Assembly (NCBI GenBank): GCA_039707655.1
Contig: CM077668.1
Location: 398,811,630-398,875,629, forward strand
DNA length: 64,000 nt
Direction: 5' to 3'
Source of the DNA: Elymus sibiricus
Lineage: Eukaryota > Streptophyta > Magnoliopsida > Poales > Poaceae
Shown here in pieces: positions 31,089 to 41,739 of the stretch. The notes below the pieces were generated by a model. That model searched no databases. It had not been told where the DNA came from and was given only the letters and a program-made list of their open reading frames with translations. The position numbers and the translations under genes are program-made. Position 1 is the first letter of the stretch, and every line of letters starts with the position of its first letter.

Positions 31089-33164
31089 TCACTGATCGAC
31101 GCCGTAGTCGATGCTCAGCTCGCGCATGGGTGGGATGGTCTCCATGGCGAACACCATCAGGTGGGGGCACGACTCGTCCTCGTCGCCGCGGACCACCAGC
31201 TGGACGAACGAGTTCGGTGCGCCGCTGTGGCTGATGTAGGCCGCCAAGTTCCTCCTCGTGGACACGTCGATCACGTACCCCGGCGCCGGGCACTGCGCGA
31301 ACCGGGGTGGTTCCTCGCCGTCGTCCGGAAGCGCGGCCGCAGGGGCGTCCCCCCACTCCCTCCACCTCGGCGGGAACTTCCTCGGGTCCACGAAGCCGCC
31401 CCACTCCTCCATTGACGCGCCGGTACTGGCATTGGCGTTCGCGTTGGCAATGCGGGGGTGATCCGCGGGGAGCACGTCCCCGGTGAACTCGCAGAGGAAA
31501 GCGCCCGGCTGGATCAGGTCCAGCGTCCTCACGCCCCACTCCGTCTCCTTGCACCGGAACACCTCCAGCCGGTGCGTCATCCCCCGCTGCGTCACCCGGT
31601 TGGGGCAGCTCCCGGGTGGGCACCCGCACGACGCGCCGCACTCGTACACCACCGGCCGTCCCCTCACGAGCGTGCCGTCGTTACTGTACGCCGGGCCGCC
31701 CCCGCCGCTCCTCTTCACGCAGGCGCAGCCGGACGCCGCGCACTTGGACGACATCTCGCTGCACGCCGTCTTGGAGTAGATGCAGCACTTGTGGCCACGC
31801 CTCACCGGTTTGGGCGGCTCTGGGAACTCGGGGCGTGCGAGGTACTCGAACTCGAGGGGAGAGACGTCCTGGTCCACCGTGTTGCGGACGGGGACGGGCA
31901 CCGCCTCCTTGCCCTTGGACATGTCCATCGTGAGGTAGCCGGGTGGCCGGATCTTGGCGACGAGCGCGTTGGTGAGGTCTCTGGCGGAGCGCCAGGTGTT
32001 GCTGCCGAGCGCGTCCTGGCCTGGCAGGCGCACGAGCTTGAACTGGCAGACCTCGCGGCCGGACTTGCCGGGGTCGTAGGTGGAAGACTCGATCTTGTAG
32101 AGGCCATCGTAGACGTAGAGCTTGCCGCTGGGGCTGGTGTCGCAGTCGTGGCATCGGATGACGCGCACCTCGACGTCGTACTTGCAGCTGTAGGCGAGGG
32201 CGAGGTTGCCGCGCTGGAATTCTTGGTCGGAGTGGTGGTCGCCGCCGTTGCGCGGGCGGCCGCCGCTCCCCGTGTACATCAAGACGTCCCCGTTGTCGTG
32301 GTCGTCGAGGTACCCGCCCGAGGAGACGATGCTGGTGGCGACGGGGTGGCCCTCGCTGACCTGGCTGGCGGGCACGTATCCGATGCCGGCCTGCGTGTGG
32401 CAGTGGAGGCCGACGACGAGGAGCTCGGCGCGGTAGTTGAAGGCGTCGCCGACGAAGACGCCGGGGACGGGGCCCACGATGCGCACGTCGCGGTAGAGGC
32501 AGAGCTCCCCGTCGATCATGGCGCTGAGGGCCTGCATGTCGGCCCGGTTGCGGCCCGCGTGGTGGTCCTCGGCGTTGCGGTGGCAGCGGCCCCGGAGCGC
32601 CTCGAAGATGAGCCGCGCGCGGCGCACCATGGTGCGGACCTGCAGCATGTCCGCCTGCGCCGTGGCGACTCTCGCGCGCACCATCTCCGCGCCCGGGACC
32701 CCGCGCGGCCGCTTCCTCCCCGAGGCGCCGGCCGCCGAGGACGAGGCCCGCGCCGGGTTGGCGTGCGCGCCGGGCGGAGGAGGGGGCGGGGGCAGGGGAT
32801 ACGGCTCCCGTGACGGCGGCGGGGGCAGGGGAGACTGTGCGCGTGGCGGCGGCGGCGGAGGCGGGGGAGGCGGCCTGGAGAAGGGGAGGCGGGCGGAGAT
32901 GGCGTCGAGGCGGTGCTGGGAGAGGCAGAGGCGGTTGGCGAAGTCGGAGTGGTCGTCGGGGGAGGGCTCGAGCTCGCGGCGCAGCGTGGCGAGGAGCTCG
33001 GGGGTGAGACGCGTCGTCGCGGCAGGGCCGTCGGGGTCGTGCCCGGCGGCCTCCCGGCGGAGCGCGGCGCAGAGTTCGGGCGTGAGCGGGATCGCCGGTG
33101 CCGGGGTGAGCGGGGGCGCGGCGTCGGGGTCGGGCTTGGGGACGAGCAGGGGAGCGGACTCCAT
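31089..33164 (-). CDS. SUVH-type histone H3K9 methyltransferase homologue, divergent SET domain
   Basis: A single 691-residue exon, as is common in SUVH1/SUVH3-type genes. Residues 1-95 carry two copies of LTPEL-x-A-x-LRRE (27-38 and 53-64). 97-140 is polyproline-rich, with a basic GRKRPRG at 149-155. An SRA/YDG domain (about 229-385, with GVFVGDAFNYR) would bind methylated DNA. A Cys-rich pre-SET region (about 460-522) and a SET domain (about 531-688) follow. The family methylates histone H3 lysine 9 in the nucleus and silences transposons. Here the usual NHSC motif reads SHSG (645-648). The usual ELTYDYG reads ELSIDYG, and the protein stops at DYGVDQ with no post-SET cysteines. The coding strand is GC-rich, and ATG 33164 is the first Met in frame. 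Identity as a SUVH homologue is firm. Enzymatic activity is doubtful, and it may act as a methyl-DNA reader. Confidence 0.9.
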   Translation of the reverse strand: MESAPLLVPKPDPDAAPPLTPAPAIPLTPELCAALRREAAGHDPDGPAATTRLTPELLATLRRELEPSPDDHSDFANRLCLSQHRLDAISARLPFSRPPPPPPPPPPRAQSPLPPPPSREPYPLPPPPPPPGAHANPARASSSAAGASGRKRPRGVPGAEMVRARVATAQADMLQVRTMVRRARLIFEALRGRCHRNAEDHHAGRNRADMQALSAMIDGELCLYRDVRIVGPVPGVFVGDAFNYRAELLVVGLHCHTQAGIGYVPASQVSEGHPVATSIVSSGGYLDDHDNGDVLMYTGSGGRPRNGGDHHSDQEFQRGNLALAYSCKYDVEVRVIRCHDCDTSPSGKLYVYDGLYKIESSTYDPGKSGREVCQFKLVRLPGQDALGSNTWRSARDLTNALVAKIRPPGYLTMDMSKGKEAVPVPVRNTVDQDVSPLEFEYLARPEFPEPPKPVRRGHKCCIYSKTACSEMSSKCAASGCACVKRSGGGGPAYSNDGTLVRGRPVVYECGASCGCPPGSCPNRVTQRGMTHRLEVFRCKETEWGVRTLDLIQPGAFLCEFTGDVLPADHPRIANANANASTGASMEEWGGFVDPRKFPPRWREWGDAPAAALPDDGEEPPRFAQCPAPGYVIDVSTRRNLAAYISHSGAPNSFVQLVVRGDEDESCPHLMVFAMETIPPMRELSIDYGVDQ

Positions 33165-33633
33165 CGGCGATCGGTCTCCGGTGGGATGGGAGAGGGTTTT
33201 TTCGCCGCTGGGAGGGGTTGGGTGGGGTGGGGACTGGGGACGGGAGGGAAAGCGCTGCTGCTTTTCACTCCGAGCCAGCCACGGCTGGCACTGCTCTGGT
33301 CTGGTCTTGTGGATGACAGGTTTCCTCTTGCGGTTACGCCTTTGCAGACACCGTGCGACTACTTTCTGTTGCCAGTTCGGGGCCTGGATGGGTGGGTGGG
33401 TCGATTCGTTGGTGTCCGGCCGCCGATCGTGCTACCCGTGGGTTCTTGATCCTTTGATGATAAATTCGAGGGTTCGTGATCACCGATTCACCGTTTGAAA
33501 GCACGAGCACGTTCTGTAGGAGTCGGTCATTCATTCCTTCAATTCATTTCTATGTCTACCTCTTTTCCTTCCCAATGCAAAAATGACCGTAACCGACGCA
33601 ATGCAACGGGACCATTCAACGGATTAATAATGG
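33165..33633. other. Presumed promoter and 5' region of the SUVH-like gene
   Basis: About 470 bp upstream of the minus-strand ATG. A G-rich (plus strand) leader gives way to mixed sequence. No convincing TATA box, and no competing gene seen. Confidence 0.4.
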
Positions 33634-33635
33634 TA

Positions 33636-33712
33636 CTCCCTCCGTCCAGGTGCGTTGGGCACCTAAGAGAATTAAAAAAATTCCAAAAGTTTAACTTGTC
33701 ATCAAACACAAT
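33636..33712. mobile_element. MITE fragment (CTCCCTCCGTCC type)
   Basis: TA (33634-33635) followed by CTCCCTCCGTCCAGGTGC and an interior typical of Triticeae MITEs (GAATTAAAAAAATTCC, an inverted repeat). No matching right terminus, so it is truncated. The terminus matches the fragment at 23470-23501 in reverse. Confidence 0.55.
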
Positions 33713-33876
33713 AAGCTACGCGCTAGCCACGTCGGATAGGAAACGACAAAACGAACGCGATGGGATTGGTCAAGTCGCTCACACACGCGGGATTGGCCTA
33801 ACCTAACCCGGGTCCCCCACGACGCCTTCCCTCTTTGCCGCCGCCTCCTCCTCTCCTCTTCCCTCGTTCTCCAGCC

Positions 33877-34194
33877 GCCGCCGCTGCCCCCGTCCTTCCT
33901 CCTCACCTCTACTCACCCCATCCTCTGTCCAATGGCAGTGGCCTCTGCCGTTCCATCTTTGTCGCCAGCCTCCGACACGGTTGCCGCCGCTGCCCCCGTC
34001 CTTCCTCCTCACCTCTACTCACCCCATCCTCTGTCCAATGGCAGTGGCCTCTGCCGTTCCATCTTTGTCGCCAGCCTCCGACACGGTTGCCGCCGCTGCC
34101 CCCGTCCTTCCTCCTCACCTCTACTCACCCCATCCTCTGTCCAATGGCAGTGGCCTCTGCCGTTCCATCTTTGTCGCCAGCCTCCGACACGGTT
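33877..34194. repeat. 106-bp minisatellite, three identical copies
   Basis: Units 33877-33982, 33983-34088 and 34089-34194 are identical by eye. A fourth start (GCCGCCGCTG at 34195) diverges after ten bases. Each unit contains an ATG (CCAATGGCAGTGGCC). Because 106 is not a multiple of three, successive copies are read in successive frames, producing the overlapping proline/serine-rich frames here. Confidence 0.92.
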
Positions 34195-36857
34195 GCCGCC
34201 GCTGCTCTCGAAGTGGTCGACGCCCCCATACATGACCGGATCCGCGGAGGTGGCTGGTAGGGGCCCTAAGGTCGATGGCAGAGCGGCAGGGCGGTTCTGT
34301 CGTGCAGGGTTGAGTGGCGGCCGGAGCGGGTCGGCCACGGAGATGGCCGTCCGTGGCGTCGTCCTCAGGCAGAGAAGGGAGGGGAGGACGAGATGAAGAG
34401 AGGAGGGAGAGGGAGACGGCGAGGCCATGGAGAAGCGCCACTGGGAGCAAATCTGGCCGTCGGCGGCAAGAAGGCCACGCCCTCCTCCACCTTCGTGCGG
34501 TCACCCAGGTATGAAGCCATCTCCCCTTCTCCATCTGCATGTGTGGATTTGAAGGAACTTAGGCTTAGATCACTGTATGCACATGGAGGTAAATTTTATT
34601 TATTTGTCACCTGTACATGAGTTGCTGGTCATCTATGACTTGCAGACAATTCCATTAGACTTGTCCAAAAATACCAAAATCTCAGCATCAATGTATCACC
34701 TGTACATATGTTTAGGCTGATGCACCCGTCTAAATGAAGTAAGCTACATAAATAGGAATTTATTTTGCTAATTGTTGCCTCTAGCCATAGATTTTTGAAT
34801 TCTGGTCTTCTAATTATCATTGGAACATTTTTTTTCTTCCTGATTTAGCGTCTTAGTACAATATAACTATCTAGAAAGCATTTTATAGGAGGCCACATTC
34901 AGACTTCTGTACTAAATTCTTCATAGCCTTACCGTGATAGTTGCAGTATAGCTCTCACATGAGGCCTACTTATTATTTCTCCCACCGTTTTTTGTCCAAA
35001 CTACTGGTTTTCCGGTGTTGTTTATTGCCCAATTTGTTTTCCGTTCAAAGTCACCTTATACACAAGCAACTACCGGTAGCCCTGAAGCTTCTATCACCAA
35101 AATCACTCTGATATATATTGCCTTGGGACTCATCATTGCTGCAGACGGCTTCATGTATTCCTACGGTTATCTTCCTATCTCAGTTTACTCCCTCATTTGT
35201 TTCTGAGAGGCTCTCCATGGCGTTCAAGCTGCTCGCCGAGCCGGCCGGCGCGCCCATCCACGTGTTCAAGAATCTCCGGCTGATTCACACCATGACTGGT
35301 ATGCATGCTAGGATGCCTCTCACTGCTGAATCATAATTTCATGGAATGCTGTTGTCAAATGCAAATAGTTAGTGTGTTCTGCAGTCCACTTAGCATACTT
35401 TTCGTCTTTGCTTACTTGGATGGTTATTCATACCAAACACTTAATAATTCAAGCTCAGTATTTTCCATTTTGTTAATAAAACAATTGTTCACAGATGCTT
35501 GTCACTATCACATTTTCTTGATATGTTTTCCAACACCACCTATTAAGTACTCCCTCCGTTCCTAAATGTAAGTCTTTTTAGAGATTTCAATACGAACTAC
35601 ATCCGGATGTATATAGACCTACTTTAGAGTATAGATTCACTCATTTTGCTCCGTATGCAGTCTATATTGGAATCTCTAAAAAGACTTATTTAGGAACGGA
35701 GGGAATATATGTCTATACCCATCAGACCATCCTTTTAATCTCACCCCTGTACCTTTGCGTGAAGTTCGTTCAAATGATTTTGGACCTAGAGCCCGGATAA
35801 TAGTGTACTAGCCTTGCGAAGGCTCGCAGTATACCCCTCCACAGTGCTCTGTCAATTTCTTTTGGAAAGACTATTGTCCTATGGTCTTCCGGTATGTCTC
35901 TTTCCAATTTGCAAAGTGTACAATAATTTCTAATTACTACTGTACACTTATTATTTCCTCTGATTGGATTTTAAAACTGTGGCTCACACATCCATAGTTG
36001 AATATTAGAGTATTGCAAGTTTAGGAAGCACCTGAAATACTGGAAGAAGCTAAGAATCTTGTTGCGTCTGGTGTCCCTCACAGAATTTTCTTCTGGTTCT
36101 TGCACGAGGTACTCACACAATGGCCACCAGTTCTCTGATCCTTCTTATTACATAGTACACTACTACCTTCTTTTCATTCTTTTGCGTCTCTGACCCATCA
36201 TCTTCGGGTATTTACATGTAAACAGAAAGTGTCGATGACGCTGCTGCTGCTGCTCTCGTTTCACTTACTGTACCTGGTATCACCACTGAATCTTGGCCTT
36301 GTGTTCATCTTCTTGTACTGTCTTGGACATCACGGACTCCAACCATTTAAGCACATCTTTATGCTGGAGTCCCAGAGGCGATGGAGTCTGCAAAGGAATT
36401 TTCCATCAGGATGAGATACGCGCCGTTTATTCACCTAGGTAACCCTCTTCTCACCACCCTAAAATTTGTAACATACTCTGATCACACAGATGCCAGATGT
36501 GGTTTATTCTTAAGAGTTGTTAATTGTTCTGAAAGTGATGGATCAAAAGCCGATGAAGTTGTTTATATTCTTGCATACTACAACTAGTTGGGGGCCTGCT
36601 AAATGTCATGAACAGGAGAAGGTTCTATCTAGCATTAGGGAGGGCTTTATCTATAATCCTAACAAGTATTATGTAATCTTTGTTTGTTTGTTTTCTTTTG
36701 ATTTGAATGGCATGGAAAATGTTTATTCATTTCATGTCGTCATTTTATTTCATTTTTCTGTCTTGCTCAGTAAAACTTGCTTTTGTTAATTAGGCCAAAG
36801 TTTTCATCCCTTTTATAAGAGAAAACAAATAACTTGATGCTAACATCTACAGTGCTT
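34195..36857. other. Gene-fragment-rich intergenic sequence
   Basis: GC-rich, exon-like patches alternate with AT-rich intron-like DNA. 35218-35298 reads MAFKLLAEPAGAPIHVFKNL... up to a possible donor. About 36020-36110 reads EILEEAKNLVASGVPHRIF. About 36376-36440 reads AMESAKEFSIRMRYAPF and ends at a TAG|GTAACC donor. They do not form one gene I recognise. They may be exons of a decayed gene or fragments captured by a transposon. A Stowaway MITE lies at 35550-35705. Confidence 0.4.
35550..35705. mobile_element. Stowaway MITE (Thalos-like), 156 bp
   Basis: TA duplications at 35548-35549 and 35706-35707 flank inverted repeats CTCCCTCCGTTCCTAAATGT and, from the other end, TTCCCTCCGTTCCTAAATAA. 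The inverted similarity extends through AAGTCTTTTTAGAGATT. This is a classical Triticeae Stowaway. Confidence 0.95.
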
Positions 36858-37023
36858 ATCAGAGAAGACCCCGCGCAGATCGGCGACAGGTGCGTCAGGG
36901 TGACCATCCACCATTGCTTCTTCGACAGCATGCGGCTGATCCACCCACACCTGCGGTTCAGCAAGGTCCACCTCTACAACAAAACTACACCAGGGACTGG
37001 GGCATATATGCCGTCTGCGACAG
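36858..37023 (+). pseudogene. Pectate lyase exon fragment, truncated by a Gypsy LTR
   Basis: Reads EDPAQIGDRCVRVTIHHCFF and RLIHPHLRFSKVHLYN, then shifts frame to NYTRDWGIYAVCDS and stops abruptly at the LTR start (37024). This is the conserved C-terminal half of the pectate lyase (PL1) beta-helix, where plant enzymes have HHCFFDGTRQRHPRLRFGKVHLYNNYTRDWGIYAV-like sequence in shorter pieces. Pectate lyases cleave de-esterified pectin in the cell wall. The catalytic arginine of the R-H-P-R motif is histidine here, and there is an indel in the AACAAAACTAC run. Both show the gene was decaying even without the insertion. Confidence 0.8.
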
Positions 37024-38346
37024 TGTGACGCCCCTGGCCCGACCGTGCACTAATCATACACGCAAATGCGTATGATCAAGCCTAGGGACTCACGGGAAGA
37101 TATCACAACACAACTCTAGACAATAAAAAAAAATAATACAAGCTTTATATTACAAGCCAGGGGCCTCGAGGGCTCGAATAGATAAGCTCGAGTTACACAA
37201 GCATTAGCGGAAGCATTAGTATCTGAGTACAGACATAATTAGACAAGGTTGCCTTAAGAAGGTCAAAACAAACAACGGCTTTGATCGAAAGAGGCAAGGC
37301 CTCCTGCCTGGGAGCCTCCTAAACTACTCCTAGTCGTCGGTCTCCACGTAGTAGTAAGCTCCTACGGGGTAGTAGAAGTCGTCGACGGGGACAGCTGGCT
37401 CCGGGGCTCCGCCATCCGATCGCAGCAATCGGGTATGGGGAAAAAGAGGTAGCAAAGCAACCGTGAGTACTCATCCAAAGTACTCGCAAGACTTACATCA
37501 GATCTATTTTATTTATGCATCGGTATCAAATGAAGAGGTTGTATCTGTGAACTAGGCTGCAGAAATGCCAGAATAGAGGGGAAAGCCTAGCCTATTGAAG
37601 ACTAGCATCATCAGCGTCTTGCAGCATTAGAAGAGTGAAGATTAGTAACATAACATATAGTAATAATTAATTGGTAGCAATGCCCAGAGATCCTTCCTCG
37701 ACTCCCTGCGAGAAAGCGATCCCGGAGCCAACTTATTATTAAGCATCACAAGTATCCAGTTCAAGTTGTATTAGATCGGGATACAACACTGAGTGTTCTG
37801 TTACCGTGGACACGGCTATTCGAATAGATAATCTTCCCTGCAGGGGTGCACTACTGTTACCCAACACGCTCGATTAACTCTGGCCGGACATACTTTTCTC
37901 GGTCATACCCGGCCTCGGGTGATCGACACGACGTAGTCCTACCTAGGCTCAGCAGAGAGGTCCCTGTCGGTCTACATCCTAAGTGCTCAGGGGTCTTGGG
38001 CCCATCGCCCTTTGCACTCCGGGTCGTTGCATGCAGGGCGATCCAGGCCACCTCCTCTGGGGCGCCGGCCCGGCCGTGCCGCAATGCTGAACTGGACGTC
38101 TGACAGAGCTTTCGACCGATACATACGGCGCAGAGGGCCCCATTAAACCATTATCCCGCATGGTGGTAGTGCGTATAGGCCAGTGGCCAACTCAGATCAA
38201 ATACCGAAATCCGTTAGTGATTTATTAGGAGCTCGCGGAGACGAGCAGAGACTCATGATCATGTGACCCCGTCGCCCCGTCTCGTGGACTTACGGCAAGG
38301 GCTAGGAATGCTCGGCCGTGCCACGTAATTATCTCGCGGGTACTCT
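37024..38346 (-). mobile_element. Gypsy LTR in minus orientation, interrupted
   Basis: On the minus strand the sequence ends ...CAGGGGCGTCACA at 37024, the 3' end of an LTR whose plus-strand reading starts TGTGACGCCCC. It continues to 38346, where the Sabrina-type LTR begins. No coding is present. It shares a 26-bp identical block (37802-37827) with the LTR at 43246-46689, so the two families are related. The remainder should lie beyond the window on the far side of the nested elements. Confidence 0.78.
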
Positions 38347-39903
38347 GATACGTCTCCAACGTATCTATAATTTTTTATTGTTCCATGTTGTTATAATATC
38401 AATCTTGGATGTTTTTATAATCATTTACAGCAATTATATATCATTTTTGGAGACTAACCTATTAATCTAGTGCCCAGTGCCAGTTGCTGTTTTCTGCCCT
38501 GTTTTTGTTTTACAGAAAATCAATACCAAACGAAGTCCAAATGCTAGGAAACTTTTTGGAGATTTTTTTTGGACAAGATAAACACTAGAAGCTTCGGAAG
38601 AGGGCCAGAAGACGAAGGAGTGGGCCACGAGGCACCAGGGCGCGCCCCAGGGGGGTGGCGCGCCCTGGTACCTCGTGGGGCCCACCTAGCTCCGTTTGAT
38701 CTAATTCCAGCACTATAAATTCAGAAAAAATCAGAAACTCCTAGGGGAGTCTACGAAATACTTTTTACGCTGCCGTAAGTTTCTGTTCCAGAGAGATCCC
38801 ATCTGGGGTCCTTCTCGATGATCTGTCGGAGGGGGAATCGATCACGGAGGGGTTCTACATCAACCTTGCTGCCCTTCCGATGATGCGTGAGTAGTTTACC
38901 ACAGACCTTCGGGTCCATAAGCAGTAGCTAGATGGCTTCTTTTCTCTTTTTGATCTTCAATACAATGTTCTCCTCGATGTTCTTGGAGTTCTATTCGATG
39001 TAATCACTTTTTGCGGTGTGTTTGTTGGGATCCGATGAATTGTGAGTTTATGATCAGATTATCCATGAAATTATTTGAGTCTTTTTTGATCTCTTTTATG
39101 CATGATTATTATAGCCTTGTATTTCTTCTCCGATCTATTGATTTGGTTTGGCCAACTAGATTGATTTATCTTGCCATGGGAAGAGGTGCTTTGTAATGGG
39201 TTCGATCTTGCGATGCTCAATCCCAGTGACAGAAAGGGACATGACACGTATGTATCATTGCTACTAAGGGTAAAAAGATGGGGTTTATTCATACGTGAGT
39301 TTATCTTGTCTACATCATGTCATTGTTCTTAAGGCGTTACTCCGTTCTTATGGACTTAATACACTAGATGCATGCTGGATAGCGGTCGATGTGTGGAGTA
39401 ATAGTAGTAGATGCAGGCAGGAGTCGGTCTACTTGTATTGGACGTGATGCCTATATACATGATCATTGCCTTGGATATCGTCATAATTATTTGCTTTTCT
39501 ATCAATTGCCCAACAGTAATTTGTCTACCCACCGTATGCTATTTTCTTGAGAGAAGACTCTAGTGAAACCTATGGCCCCAGGGTCTATCAAAATCATATT
39601 ACTAAAACCCTAAAAATATTGCTGCCATTTTCTTTTATTTATTTTATTTTGTATTTTGTTTCAATCTATCTATCTATCACATACAATTTAATCTTGCAAT
39701 TTACCGCCGAGAGATTGACAACCTCTCGTTTGCGTTGCGTGCAAGGATTTGTTGTTTGTGTGCAAGTGCTGCTAACGAGGTGTTGTGTGATTCTCCTACT
39801 GGTTCGATAACCTTGGTTTCATAACTGAGGGAAATACTTATCTCTACTGTGCTGCATCATCCCTTCCTCTTCGGGGAAATACCAACGCAAGCTACAAGTA
39901 GCA
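38347..39903 (+). repeat. 5' LTR of the Sabrina-type element
   Basis: TG at 38347 to CA at 39903, with a TATA-like TATAAAT at 38714-38720. It also has the family's typical downstream text (GATCCGATGAATTGTG, GATGCATGCTGGATAGCGG). The 3' LTR is outside the window, so the boundary is set by the primer-binding site that follows. Confidence 0.85.
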
Positions 39904-39914
39904 GGAAGAATTTC

Positions 39915-39931
39915 TGGCGCCGTTGCCGGGG
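39915..39931 (+). other. Primer-binding site, Sabrina-type element
   Basis: TGGCGCCGTTGCCGGGG lies 12 bp after the LTR end. It is the conserved site of this Triticeae Gypsy group and differs from the initiator-Met type used by its neighbours. Confidence 0.75.
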
Positions 39932-40113
39932 AGACATCATCAACATCTATCAAGTACCTTTGCACAAACTCTCATCTCCTCGCATTTACTTTATTTGCCA
40001 TTTGCCTCTCGTTTTCATCTCCCCCACTTCTAAAACGTTTTTACAAAAATACAAAAATATTTTCCGTTTGCCTTTTTCTTGTTTGCTTGGTTGCCTGCTT
40101 GAAACTTGTTATC

Positions 40114-40815
40114 ATGAGTGATTTTGGCATGGCGGAAACCGATGATGGTAAAACTCCTAAAAAGGGAAGTTCTATCAATCTTGATGCTAAAACTTTTGTG
40201 TTGGGACATGGTAATGTTATAGGAAAAAGTGTCATCCAAGAATTCTTTAATTGCATTGGGACCTTGGCTTTTGATGATGCACCTATACTTAAAGAAACCA
40301 ATAATTATGCCGATGCTATTTCCGCACTTGTTCTTAAACTTGAAAGGAGATTTATTCGCACCCATCCTACTTTGCAAAGATTGTTTTATGAGTTACCGGT
40401 TATAAAAGATCCTAGAGCTAAGAAAATAGCTACCCTTGTTCTCATGAATGAATTTGATCATATAGTGCGAGAAGCTAGGGAAATCTTTGATTTTTATGGT
40501 ATGAGCCGTGAAAACCCGGTAATAGAAGAGATCCTTTATAATAATGATTACTTGCTGAGATATTTGTTCCGCAATGACCACATCTTTGATGAGAATATTA
40601 AAAAGGAAGTTCCTCCTTTGAATATAATCCAACAAGTTTTCAATAGCGTCAATAGGCAATACTCTTGGATTGTAGCCGGTAATCAAGAGGGATTTAAAGA
40701 TGGACAACTTGCTAATGCTAAAATTTCTATGGATGATATATTTCATATTACCTTTGAAAAACCCCTTGATAAAAGTGCACCTTCGGATAAGAAGAAGAAG
40801 GATGACAATACTTGA
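40114..40815 (+). CDS. ORF of the Sabrina-type element, unknown function
   Basis: An intact 233-residue protein, MSDFGMAETDDGKTPKKG..., ending in a lysine-rich SDKKKKDDNT tail. ATG 40114 is preferred over 40087 because MSDFG is the start usual in the family and follows an A-rich leader. The protein is charged and helical-looking, with LERRFIRTHPTLQRLFYEL and IVREAREIFDFYGMS segments. It has no zinc knuckle, protease or polymerase motif. Its place directly after the primer site is that of gag, so a packaging or capsid role can be guessed but not shown. Intactness suggests selection until recently. Confidence 0.6.
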   Translation: MSDFGMAETDDGKTPKKGSSINLDAKTFVLGHGNVIGKSVIQEFFNCIGTLAFDDAPILKETNNYADAISALVLKLERRFIRTHPTLQRLFYELPVIKDPRAKKIATLVLMNEFDHIVREAREIFDFYGMSRENPVIEEILYNNDYLLRYLFRNDHIFDENIKKEVPPLNIIQQVFNSVNRQYSWIVAGNQEGFKDGQLANAKISMDDIFHITFEKPLDKSAPSDKKKKDDNT

Positions 40816-40860
40816 AATTATGCATTATGCCTAGCTAGGGGCATAAAACAATAGCGCTTG

Positions 40861-40876
40861 TTGGGAGGCAACCCAA
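40861..40876 (+). ncRNA. Hairpin after the Sabrina ORF
   Basis: TTGGGAGGCAACCCAA forms a 5-bp stem with a 6-nt loop 45 bp after the stop codon. It recurs in this position in Triticeae Gypsy elements as I remember them. Role unknown. Confidence 0.4.
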
Positions 40877-41526
40877 TGAATAAAATAATTTTTTTCTGTT
40901 ATTGTGTGTTTTCACTGTCATGCTACTGGTATGATTGTGTTTTTGTGTTTTTAATTAGTGTTTGTGCCAAGTAAAGCCTTTAGGATGATTTGGAAGATAA
41001 TATAATTGATGCTGTTTGGAAAATAGAAAGTTTTGCGTCCAGTGCCCGAATTTTGTTTCTGTACTGGAGCGTCAGAAAAATCTGAAATTTTTACACAGTA
41101 TTGGTATATGAATTGCCCATGTTTTCCTAATGTTTCAGAATTTTTGGAGTTACAGAAGTATGACCATAATTCAGATTTCTACAGACTGTTCTGTTTTTGA
41201 TAGATTCTGTTTTTGATGCACTACTTGCTTGTTTTGATGAATCTATGGATTGTATCGGGGGGTATAAGCCATGGTGAAGTTAGAGTACAGTAGGTATAAT
41301 GCAAAAATAAAATATGAATGGGTTTGCAACAGTACTTATAGTAGTGATTTATTTTGTTATACTAATGGATCTCACGAAGGTTTTGTTGAGTTTTGTGTGA
41401 TTGAAGTTTTCAAGTTTTGGGTGAGATCACGATGGATGAAGGAATAAGGAGTAGTAAAAGCCTATGATTGGGGATGCCCGAGGCACCCCAAGGTAATATT
41501 CAAGGAAGACTCAAGCGTCTAAGCTT

Positions 41527-41550
41527 GGGGATGCCCCGGAAGGCATCCCC
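41527..41550 (+). ncRNA. Hairpin in the Sabrina non-coding region
   Basis: GGGGATGCC, loop CCGGAA, GGCATCCCC: a perfect 9-bp stem. A second GGGGATGCC-type arm lies at 41468. It is probably an RNA structure used in packaging or processing, by inference only. Confidence 0.45.
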
Positions 41551-41739
41551 TCTTTCTTCTACCAACCATCGGTAATTTTACTTGGAGCTATATTTCTATT
41601 CGTCACATGATATGAGTTTTGCTTGGAGCGTCTTGTATTATATGAGTCTTTGCTTTGTTTGCTTTTTAGTTTGTCACAATCATCTTTGCTGAACACACCT
41701 ATCTTGAGAGAGCCACACGTTTATCATCATTTGTTAGAA

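Noticed and set aside
31458..32813. 451-codon frame on the plus strand opposite the SUVH gene
   Set aside because: Antisense shadow of a GC-rich coding strand. It has no domain, and its composition (Val/Ala/Arg/Gly runs) is dictated by the gene on the other strand.
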